This document shows, in pieces, positions 1 through 6,145 of a stretch of 33,354 nt of DNA (position 1 is its first letter; every line of letters starts with the position of its first letter). Origin of the DNA: an uncultured Muribaculaceae bacterium (GTDB taxonomy: Bacteria > Bacteroidota > Bacteroidia > Bacteroidales > Muribaculaceae). Position numbers and translations under genes: made by a program. The notes beneath the pieces are model-generated. The model searched no databases, had not been told where the DNA came from, and saw only the letters and a program-made list of their open reading frames with translations. Location: the NCBI GenBank assembly GCA_910587075.1, contig CAJUKE010000031.1:1-33354 (forward strand), written 5' to 3'.

Positions 1-152
1 ATTAGTTTGACCCTTGCGCTCGGAGTGCGCTCGTCGGGTCTTGCCTTGAACGACTTGTTTGTCCTTGCAGCTTCGGGAGCGTCGGGGTAATGCAGCGCAA
101 TGATACTGAGCCCGTCGTTTGTTGCGGCGTATAACTGTTCAGGTGTTACCAT
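1..152 (-). CDS. N-terminal fragment of a primase/replication-like protein (runs off the window)
   Basis: The minus strand reads from an ATG at 152 off the left edge, giving about 50 residues that begin MVTPEQLYAATNDGLSIIAL and continue with a segment rich in K/R, D and E around FKARPDERTPSA. This resembles the N-terminus of DNA primase/toprim-type replication proteins carried by Bacteroidetes mobile elements, which often have an FK-R-DE-T-SA pattern before the zinc-binding or toprim part. Only the first 50 residues are visible, so no catalytic motif can be checked. Its position beside small regulator genes fits the replication/regulation end of an integrated element. Function is inferred from a short match and is tentative. 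Confidence 0.45.
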   Translation of the reverse strand, partial: MVTPEQLYAATNDGLSIIALHYPDAPEAARTNKSFKARPDERTPSARVKL

Positions 153-313
153 ATCATGTGACAAGTTACATAATTACAAAAATTTAGGGCGGTCCCCCCC
201 ATTTTTCGAGTTATCGTCTTTGGCGCTCTGCTCGCAAAGATTAAGGGGTAACGGTCTTGCAAAGTGACGAGTAAACCGAAGGAGGTGGAAGGACGCGCAC
301 GAATATATGCTTA

Positions 314-604
314 TTAGATAGCCGTGCCCGAGGCGTGGCCGCTTACGCCTTCGGTCAATTCCTCCGGCTTGCCTATCTTGAATATCTCTTTACCTGAAAC
401 CTGAAGAGTATAGGCGTTAATTAGTATTTTGGCCGAGTTTGGCACTTTGCAACGACCATACATCCAGTTCAATATTTTATATCGGTTTTCAGCGCATACA
501 GAAACCAAAGCAGCTTTGTGCTTGTTATACTCTCCGCGAGGCATAGAATCCAGCCAACCGCGCAAAATATTAGAGTCCGTAAGGTCTTTAATTTGATTCT
601 TCAT
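314..604 (-). CDS. Small putative DNA-binding protein (96 aa), divergent from the XRE gene
   Basis: The reading frame is open further upstream, but the sensible start is the ATG at 604 (MKNQIKDLTDSN), because the upstream part overlaps the divergent gene and its promoter region and looks non-coding. The 96-residue product has a helix-rich pattern (RGWLDSMPRGEY, then a segment ending NWMYGRCKVPNSAKILIN, then GKEIF). This resembles a family of short phage/element proteins in Bacteroidetes in which the NWMYG...IP..AK segment looks like a helix-turn-helix recognition part. There is no signal peptide or membrane segment. The divergent arrangement with the XRE regulator at 711 suggests a regulatory switch. 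The exact role is unknown. Confidence 0.6.
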   Translation of the reverse strand: MKNQIKDLTDSNILRGWLDSMPRGEYNKHKAALVSVCAENRYKILNWMYGRCKVPNSAKILINAYTLQVSGKEIFKIGKPEELTEGVSGHASGTAI

Positions 605-640
605 TTGCACAACTAAATTATTTTGCGTAATTTTACTATG

Positions 641-648
641 CAAATGTA
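641..648 (-). promoter_or_regulatory. Putative -7 promoter element for the 314-604 gene
   Basis: On the minus strand this octamer reads TACATTTG, an exact fit to the Bacteroidetes -7 consensus TAnnTTTG, about 37 bases upstream of the ATG at 604. A TTTG-like -33 element lies about 22 bases further upstream, a slightly long spacing. The whole 605-710 gap is very AT-rich and must hold the promoters of both divergent genes. Confidence 0.45.
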
Positions 649-710
649 GCAACAAATTCAACAAATAAGGCAAAAAACTCCTGTTAAAAATCCTAAAATA
701 TAAAATTACA

Positions 711-1013
711 ATGGCCAATCTGCTTTTAATCAGAGATTTATGCGAGCGCAAGAAAATGACTATTCGAGAGTTAGCGCAACGCATAGGACGCGATGAAAGC
801 TCCATACAGAGCGCGATTCGTCGCGGATCGACCAACTCGACCACAATAGAGCTAATCGCTAAGGAATTAGGCGTGTCGGCTGGTATCTTCTTCGAAGGAT
901 TCGCCGCCGATGAATCTGACGCGCTCCGCCGCGAGGTGGCTCACCTGAAGGAACTACTGAAGGAAAAAGAGCGTACAATCGAGATTTTAATGAGCGATAG
1001 AACGAAAAAATAA
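711..1013 (+). CDS. XRE-family helix-turn-helix regulator with C-terminal coiled coil (100 aa)
   Basis: The protein starts MANLLLIRDLCERKKMTIRE and contains a clear XRE/Cro-type helix-turn-helix at about residues 5-60: the stretch MTIRELAQRIGRDESSIQSA gives the turn and recognition helix, followed by TTIELIAKELGVSAGIFFEG. The last 35 residues (SDALRREVAHLKELLKEKER and on) are charged with heptad spacing and probably form a short coiled coil for dimerisation. Such 100-residue regulators are common on Bacteroidetes mobile elements and next to toxin or phage genes. It is divergent from the 314-604 gene and may repress the shared intergenic region. No partner toxin is visible. Confidence 0.85.
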   Translation: MANLLLIRDLCERKKMTIRELAQRIGRDESSIQSAIRRGSTNSTTIELIAKELGVSAGIFFEGFAADESDALRREVAHLKELLKEKERTIEILMSDRTKK

Positions 1014-1371
1014 TCCCGGCGATACATAGGCTGTTTCCGTATATTCAGTTATTAAATAACTTACTTGCAAATAATTATTAAAACTGATTTTACGCCGCCA
1101 GCCTATTTGTATCGGTCAAAATTCGGACATATACGCCACAAAATCGAATATTACAATCACTGATTCTCAAGGTGTTACGCACTTGTTTTTATGGCACCTC
1201 GTCTCGTCCTCTCCGCCACCTGATGAAAACCAGTTAACCCTGCACACCAAGGGCCAACTGGTTTTCTTGTTATTAGGCTGAAAAACTTGGAGTTAGACTA
1301 CTCTGGACACGCCATACCATTGTCGACGCATCGCATTAGCGTTGACTGACAGTTACAAGCAAAGGACTATT
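1014..1371. other. 358-base intergenic region with a tRNA-3'-end-like stretch and a terminator
   Basis: I see no convincing gene here. The first part is AT-rich. Around 1188-1220 there is a short GC-richer stretch that includes CCTCTCCGCCA, which looks like the acceptor 3' end of a bacterial tRNA-Ser. No T-arm or anticodon arm precedes it, so it is not a tRNA gene. Such fragments can mark element attachment sites. A strong hairpin at 1226-1265 follows. The last 100 bases lead into the small gene at 1372. Confidence 0.4.
1226..1270 (+). terminator. Strong intrinsic terminator-like hairpin
   Basis: Perfect 10-base arms AAAACCAGTT (1226-1235) and AACTGGTTTT (1256-1265) enclose a second complementary pair, CCCT/AGGG. 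A T-rich tail (TTTTCTTGTT) follows on the plus strand. It probably ends plus-strand transcription coming from the XRE gene, which stops 212 bases upstream. Confidence 0.65.
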
Positions 1372-1626
1372 ATGAAATCTCTCAAACCAACCCGCGTACC
1401 TCTCCATGTCACTGATCCAAACTTTGTGTTGGACTTGATTGCCTTGAAATTCGCCCGAAAAAAGATTATGTTCAGCAAAACCACTGCCGCCAAGATCGTT
1501 GGCGGCGAGTATCGGCTTGAGCAACTCGTAGAACAAGGGGAAATAGACGTGGATAAGCCCACAGCCAAGCAAAACGGAAAATGGTTTTGCGATGGCAGCG
1601 ACGTTATCCGCCACATAAAATTTTGA
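1372..1626 (+). CDS. Small winged-helix/excisionase-like protein (84 aa), unrecognised family
   Basis: The start is the ATG at 1372 (MKSLKPTRVPLHV), preceded by AAAGGA at a suitable distance. An in-frame TTG at 1342 is possible but has no support. The product is basic at its N-terminus. It then shows KIMFSKTTAAKIVGGEYRLE, a helix-turn pattern, followed by LVEQGEIDVDKPTAKQNGKW and DGSDVIRHIKF. This order (helix, G-containing turn, helix, then a wing ending in a KW strand and a last helix) resembles small excisionase-like or MerR-like winged-helix proteins that accompany Bacteroidetes mobile elements. There is no signal peptide or membrane segment. The gene is isolated between two terminator hairpins. 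The fold is inferred by eye. Confidence 0.6.
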   Translation: MKSLKPTRVPLHVTDPNFVLDLIALKFARKKIMFSKTTAAKIVGGEYRLEQLVEQGEIDVDKPTAKQNGKWFCDGSDVIRHIKF

Positions 1627-1688
1627 CAGGCACGATATATCTATTAGAATACAACGCGGCTGGTTGACACGGAAAGGTGCCAACTAAG

Positions 1689-1720
1689 CCACTGGACCGC
1701 ATCAAAGGTCAGTTGGTTTT
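1689..1720 (+). terminator. Probable terminator hairpin downstream of the 84-aa gene
   Basis: CCACTGGACC (1689-1698) pairs imperfectly, with bulges, with GGTCAGTTGG (1707-1716), followed by TTTT on the plus strand. It overlaps the last codons of the convergent EVE-domain gene. The pairing is weaker than at 1226-1265 but the location between convergent genes is right. Confidence 0.4.
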
Positions 1721-2143
1721 GCTGGCGGCGAACTGCGATTCGATGTAGGCGGCTTTCTCTCGGCTTAGGGGATAGATTCCGGCCGAGGTGTGGATGTCGT
1801 TGGCGCGCAGTCCGGCTGGCTGAAGTGGCCGATGGGCGGGTTCGGAATGGTCAAGGAAACGCAAGCGGGCCCAATGGCCCTTGGAGGGAGCTACCCCGCG
1901 TCCGGCATATTTGGCCCAACGGCCCTGGTTGACGTCATCGAAGCTGCCGAATACCACGGTGACCTCCATCTTGTAGAGAATCTGCCCGAATGGCTCGGTG
2001 ACGTATACGAACACGATGTCGCCAACATTGGCCGTGCGCTTGGCCAGGTGACTGTAAAAAGGTTGGTCTATCTCGTCGCGCTCGTTGAGGCAACGCACCA
2101 TGTCGAACACGTTCTTATTTGAAGGGAAATACCAGTACGCCAT
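1709..2143 (-). CDS. Stand-alone EVE/PUA-like domain protein (144 aa)
   Basis: The ATG at 2143 gives MAYWYFPSNKNVFDMVRCLN; an upstream in-frame TTG at 2161 is less likely. The N-terminal pattern AYW-FP, then the strand VGDIVFVYVTEPFGQILYKM, is typical of EVE/PUA-like domains, which bind modified bases in DNA or RNA and often sit at the N-terminus of HNH or McrB-type restriction enzymes or occur alone. Residues 70-120 are less conserved, and the C-terminus ends in a helix (LSREKAAYIESQF). No nuclease or ATPase domain is attached. It is transcribed away from the polysaccharide operon and separated from it by that operon's terminator. A defence or modified-base reader role is an inference from the family. 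Confidence 0.65.
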   Translation of the reverse strand: MAYWYFPSNKNVFDMVRCLNERDEIDQPFYSHLAKRTANVGDIVFVYVTEPFGQILYKMEVTVVFGSFDDVNQGRWAKYAGRGVAPSKGHWARLRFLDHSEPAHRPLQPAGLRANDIHTSAGIYPLSREKAAYIESQFAASKTN

Positions 2144-2294
2144 AATCGCATCAGGGGTCAAGGTGGTAGTTAACGGCTTGAATAATCAATCTGTTCAAAC
2201 GGAGAGCGACGGCTATGGCCGAACACCTCCGAATTAGAAACAAATAAGTGAATGGATTTGTTCGCCGACAGAACTGATTTCGCGATATAAGCGT

Positions 2295-2343
2295 AAAAAT
2301 GCCGGAGGGCCGATCCCGCGCACAAGCAGGTCGGCCCTCCGGC
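2295..2343 (-). terminator. Intrinsic terminator of the polysaccharide operon
   Basis: Perfect 13-base GC-rich arms GCCGGAGGGCCGA (2301-2313) and TCGGCCCTCCGGC (2331-2343) enclose a 17-base loop. On the minus strand the hairpin is followed by ATTTTTACGC. It lies 22 bases after the stop of the last operon gene (2366), making this a clear end to the transcript. Confidence 0.88.
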
Positions 2344-2365
2344 AGGGAAACGGGGTTCTACCCTA

Positions 2366-3214
2366 TTATGTCGTCAGCGTGGACTCCGCGACCGGATGAG
2401 GCCGGAGGATTTTATCGCGCAGAAGTCCGATAAGCTTGGGCAGATACCGCGACACGTCCAACGTCATATTCACCATCCCGTTGAGACAGCGCAATGGTTT
2501 TGCGGCGAAAGGCTTGTCGGGAATATTTTTGGCATACGCGAGCTGGTGGTCTCGGAGAATCTGCTTGTGTGACGACAGTCCAGAAGTCGACGCGCCTCCG
2601 ATGCGCATAGTAACAAAGTCAGCGTCAATGTAGCGTATGGCTATGTCGTGGATATAAATAAGGCGGAAAAGCTGTTCGAAATCGGCGGCCACTTTGAAGT
2701 CGAGGTCGAAGCAACCGTAATTCTGATAGATGCTCCGGCGGCAGTAGAACGAGGGATGGGCCGGCATGAATCCCAGCCTCATCTTCTGCCGGGAAAAATC
2801 GCGCGAAGAATAGTAGCGCACGCACCTCGACAAATCAGAAGGGTCAACGTAATGAATATCGGCATACACGGCGTCGACATCCCTCACCTCGTCGGCAACG
2901 CGTCGAAGAACGTTGGCCGAGGTATAAAAATCATCAGAATTCAATAACCCGATAACCTCGCCGGTGGCCATCGCGATGCCCTTGTTCATCGCGTCGTACA
3001 CGCCGCGGTCCGGTTCGGAAATCCATCGGAGCACCTTGCCGGCAGCCTCGTATCTTGGTCCGTATTCAGCGAGGAGGTCCCTCGTATGGTCGGTAGAATT
3101 TCCGTCAACAACAATATGCTCAACATCGCGGTGGGTCTGCCCTATCACGCTGTCAAGCGTTCCTCGTAATGTCTCCGCCGAATTCCATGTCGCTGTGACG
3201 ACCGAAATCTTCAT
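2366..3214 (-). CDS. Family 2 glycosyltransferase (WcaE-like), last gene of the operon
   Basis: This 282-residue GT-A fold enzyme starts MKISVVTATWNSAETLRGTL, the usual GT2 N-terminus. Residues 36-43 (VDGNSTDH) form part of the nucleotide site. NSDD at 92-95 is the metal-binding DxD-type motif. HPSFYCRRSIY near 158 and AADFEQLFRL near 181 are the acceptor/catalytic region. It would transfer one sugar from a nucleotide donor to the growing lipid-linked repeat unit at the cytoplasmic face of the inner membrane. It has no membrane segment. It starts 12 bases after the acetyltransferase gene, and the operon terminator follows. Donor and linkage cannot be read from sequence. Confidence 0.88.
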   Translation of the reverse strand: MKISVVTATWNSAETLRGTLDSVIGQTHRDVEHIVVDGNSTDHTRDLLAEYGPRYEAAGKVLRWISEPDRGVYDAMNKGIAMATGEVIGLLNSDDFYTSANVLRRVADEVRDVDAVYADIHYVDPSDLSRCVRYYSSRDFSRQKMRLGFMPAHPSFYCRRSIYQNYGCFDLDFKVAADFEQLFRLIYIHDIAIRYIDADFVTMRIGGASTSGLSSHKQILRDHQLAYAKNIPDKPFAAKPLRCLNGMVNMTLDVSRYLPKLIGLLRDKILRPHPVAESTLTT

Positions 3215-3226
3215 AAAAAATAAATT

Positions 3227-3778
3227 CTAAGAAATGTATTTTATAATTCGTGCCGGATTACCCGCGATAACACAATTATCAGGAAATACTCCCGACACCA
3301 CGCTACCAGCTCCAACCACGACATTGTTACCTAAAATAGAGCCTTTCAATATGATACTATTCATCCCGATAAAGCAGTTGTCGCCAATTATTATTGGCTT
3401 TCGCAGCGTCGCTTCCTCATTAAGTCCTTTTTTACGAGCTTCCGCATCTAAGGGATGAAAGTCATTATCCACGATTTTGCAATTTGCACCTATAAGGGCA
3501 TTCTCTCCGATTTTAATGGAACTCGTCGCATAAATCGTCGAACCTGAGATACCAAATCCATCACCGATTTCAATATCGCCACCATACCTCGCAACAATTA
3601 TTGTCGGCTGCCATAATCCAAGCATATTGCTTGTGAAAGACGAGTTAATGGTTCCTTTCCCCAGTTTCATTTTACTATTAGGGAACCGAAATAAAACGCA
3701 GAAGCCGTTGAGCTGCCAGTCGCGCTTCGTTAGTTTAAAATACCAATATAGTATATGAAACAATAAACTTCTAATCAT
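3227..3778 (-). CDS. Hexapeptide-repeat (left-handed beta-helix) O-acetyltransferase
   Basis: The start chosen is the ATG at 3778 (MIRSLLFHILYWYFKL), overlapping the upstream stop by 8 bases; the in-frame TTG at 3787 is less likely. The 183-residue product has a hydrophobic N-terminal helix and then many imperfect hexapeptide turns (IEIGDG, IKIGEN, LIGANC, IIIGDN, FIGMNS, VVVGAG) building a left-handed beta-helix. It ends in the family signature VIAGNPARIIK. The HP in the loop NDFHPLD is the usual place of the catalytic histidine in WbbJ/Maa-type enzymes. It probably acetylates a sugar of the polysaccharide repeat using acetyl-CoA. Confidence 0.88.
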   Translation of the reverse strand: MIRSLLFHILYWYFKLTKRDWQLNGFCVLFRFPNSKMKLGKGTINSSFTSNMLGLWQPTIIVARYGGDIEIGDGFGISGSTIYATSSIKIGENALIGANCKIVDNDFHPLDAEARKKGLNEEATLRKPIIIGDNCFIGMNSIILKGSILGNNVVVGAGSVVSGVFPDNCVIAGNPARIIKYIS

Positions 3779-4937
3779 GATACACAAATTCGGGTTTGGG
3801 CTCGTAGCCGCAAAGCCAACGGTAAAGCCGATACATTGAAGAGGCTACTTTTGAGGATTCGAAACGGTTGAGCACGAGAGCGCGGCCTCGCAGCCCCATA
3901 GCGCGCAGACGGTCTTGCCCGGCATCAGCGATTTGGCCAATGACATTGGCGATGCTTTCAGGCGAATTGTCAACCCACCAGCCGCAATCCTCAGTATTAA
4001 GAGCCTCCCAAGGGGTACCCAACGATGCCATTACGGGCGTTCCGACCAATAGGGCTTCGGGGATAATCATTCCGAAATTCTCCATATCGCTCGGCACGAA
4101 CAAGGCATCGAGCTCGGCAAGCTGTTTGAATTTCTCATCGCCTGAGACAAAGCCGAGGAATTTCACCCTATCGGCAATACCAACCCTTTCGACCTCCGTT
4201 TTGAGAAACGCCTCATATTCAGGCGAGCCACTCCCCATAATGACAACTTCAATATCTTTGTCTCCACTAAGCGAGACTCCCTCAAGGAGGTTCTCCACCT
4301 TTTTTATGGGATGGATACGCCCCAGGAAACCTATCTTATAAGCCCTATCATAGATAGAACGTTCCATCAATAATTTATCCGCCACAGAGGGGCAAACGAC
4401 AGGGTTACCGATTACCGCCACCGGGCCTTTATAACCGAAGGCTCTGATATGGCGCATCTCCGTCTCGCAGGTCACATGGATGCATGAAGCCTTCATTACA
4501 TCCTTATCGAAAAACAATTTCCGTAGGGGCCACTTCTTCCACGCGCTACGCTTCAGCGCTTCGGGATAAAGCATACCGTGCGGGGTTATCACATATGGCT
4601 TGCCAGCCTTTCTCGCCGCCGCGCAAGTAGCGTGGTTCACATCGAGCCACATACCATTGGTGTGGTAAACATCAAACCGCTCTCTACTGAGATATTTACG
4701 CATATTTGCGGAATACCCATATGGAGTCTTAGCGTCGTAGGGCAATGCCTTAAACCAACCGCAACCATCAGCGAGTGAACGGTCGCGAGAGCCTGCCGCT
4801 GTCGCCAACGAGACAAGTTCGACGGCATCTCCGCCCTCTAAATCAAGATTATTAATTGACGACAGCAAATCAAACGTCGCGGTCGAGGTTCCGCCTGATT
4901 TCGCCCCCATCGAGGGTATGGTATGCAATACTTTCAT
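3771..4937 (-). CDS. Family 4 glycosyltransferase (GT-B)
   Basis: The start is the ATG at 4937 (MKVLHTIPSMGAKSGGTSTA); a TTG two codons upstream is possible. The 388-residue product has a typical GT4 N-terminal Rossmann half (glycine-rich SGGTS loop, YVITPHGMLYPEAL) and a C-terminal half with GFLGRIHPIKKVENLL and the EX7E nucleotide-sugar motif at about E286/E294 in the context MENFGMIIPEALLVGTPV. It transfers a sugar during repeat-unit assembly at the cytoplasmic membrane face. It is 12 bases downstream of the ligase/polymerase gene and overlaps the acetyltransferase start, so translational coupling is likely. Confidence 0.9.
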   Translation of the reverse strand: MKVLHTIPSMGAKSGGTSTATFDLLSSINNLDLEGGDAVELVSLATAAGSRDRSLADGCGWFKALPYDAKTPYGYSANMRKYLSRERFDVYHTNGMWLDVNHATCAAARKAGKPYVITPHGMLYPEALKRSAWKKWPLRKLFFDKDVMKASCIHVTCETEMRHIRAFGYKGPVAVIGNPVVCPSVADKLLMERSIYDRAYKIGFLGRIHPIKKVENLLEGVSLSGDKDIEVVIMGSGSPEYEAFLKTEVERVGIADRVKFLGFVSGDEKFKQLAELDALFVPSDMENFGMIIPEALLVGTPVMASLGTPWEALNTEDCGWWVDNSPESIANVIGQIADAGQDRLRAMGLRGRALVLNRFESSKVASSMYRLYRWLCGYEPKPEFVYHD

Positions 4938-4949
4938 ATGCAAATACTC

Positions 4950-6140
4950 TTAATCAGTTGCGAGATTGTTTAATGACAACCAAAAGAAAGGGAACATAAG
5001 GCCCCCGGAAAACAGGAGCCACCCCTCGCAGATACCGTTGATTAGCAAAAACATAAGAACGGCAAACGGGAATAGATGCGGATGTCTGACGGAGCGCTTC
5101 AACACGGTGCCCAAAAACGCAATGAAGGTAATGGTTCCGATCAGCCCTGTCTGAGCTAAAAGCGACAGCCACGATGAGCCGGGTTCGGTCGACGATCCGG
5201 CAAGCACACTTTCAGGGTTGTCGAATTCGGAATTAAATACGGTCTGGGCGGAAAAACCGATGCCAGTTAGCGGGGCACTCTCGAACTCGGCCAAGCGACC
5301 AGTCCAACGGTCGATGCGGGATGAGAAGGGTGATCCCGCTTCCACTGATAAGGCGTTCTTCATCGACACCGACTCACGGACTGCCGGAACGCTAATCGAC
5401 ACCAAGCAAACCGCGACAATGATCGATAACGCGAGGACGACCCGGTTTCGGGACCCTTTTCGCCAGCCCAGTATTATAAGATAAACCGCGGCACACGCCA
5501 GTCCGGCAACGGCGATGCGGGATCCGGCGGCAACTGCTGTTATGACAGATATGGCGCACAAGATGGTCCAGACTACCGCTCTGTTGCCTGCCGTAAGCAT
5601 TTTATACAGCGACAATATGGCGGACAGAGCGGCGACAGGCGACAATGCCATCCCAAGCTTCATAACACCGCGGAAACCGAAATAATGAAATTCAGCGGTT
5701 GAAGAGGTTGCCACAGCATAAATTAATATGGCAAAAGAGGCCAACGTAATCAACACACACGCTAACAAAAGGCCGCTCCAGGCGCCGCGTCGGAACTCAA
5801 TTAGCAATGGGGTGACGGCCAATGGTGACAGCGCAGCCAGGCCAACCACGAAACCCGCAAACCTCATCCAGCAAGCGCCTAATGGCACCGGCCGCATAAC
5901 AATCAGCGATAAAGCGCAAGCGCCGAGGAATGCCAGCAGCCAGTAATTGATTCTGAAACGTTCATCCCGCAAAAGTGACGCGGTAACCGCTATCGTTGTA
6001 GCCAGGGCCATCATTAAGGATTGAGCGAATCCTCCCAAGTCAACCGCGTCAAGAACACGCGCCATCGTCAAAAAACCGATGAGAGCGCCCATGGCTAACG
6101 GCCAATTTCGACTGAATATTTTGGCAACGCTGTTATACAC
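4950..6140 (-). CDS. O-antigen ligase/Wzy-type polymerase membrane protein (distal module)
   Basis: This 396-residue protein is strongly hydrophobic, with about ten membrane segments, and starts with GTG at 6140, five bases after the upstream stop; the next ATG would remove the N-terminal region. It has the Wzy_C/WaaL-like layout: a membrane segment ending VAAGSRIAVAG near 203-213, then a large periplasmic loop containing RIDRWTGRLAEFESAPLTGI (275-294) and EPGSSWLSLLAQTGLIG (319-335). The last motif corresponds to the H/E-x-S..LL.E.G.IG signature of the family. It either polymerises repeat units or ligates finished chains in the periplasm; sequence alone does not separate the two. A second, unrelated-looking polymerase lies at 11361-12635. 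Confidence 0.82.
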   Translation of the reverse strand: MYNSVAKIFSRNWPLAMGALIGFLTMARVLDAVDLGGFAQSLMMALATTIAVTASLLRDERFRINYWLLAFLGACALSLIVMRPVPLGACWMRFAGFVVGLAALSPLAVTPLLIEFRRGAWSGLLLACVLITLASFAILIYAVATSSTAEFHYFGFRGVMKLGMALSPVAALSAILSLYKMLTAGNRAVVWTILCAISVITAVAAGSRIAVAGLACAAVYLIILGWRKGSRNRVVLALSIIVAVCLVSISVPAVRESVSMKNALSVEAGSPFSSRIDRWTGRLAEFESAPLTGIGFSAQTVFNSEFDNPESVLAGSSTEPGSSWLSLLAQTGLIGTITFIAFLGTVLKRSVRHPHLFPFAVLMFLLINGICEGWLLFSGGLMFPFFWLSLNNLATD

Positions 6141-6145
6141 TGTTA

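Noticed and set aside
1192..1222. Possible tRNA gene (sequence ending CCTCTCCGCCA)
   Set aside because: No T-arm TTCGA motif, anticodon arm or matching 5' acceptor strand lies upstream; only a 3'-end-like string is present.
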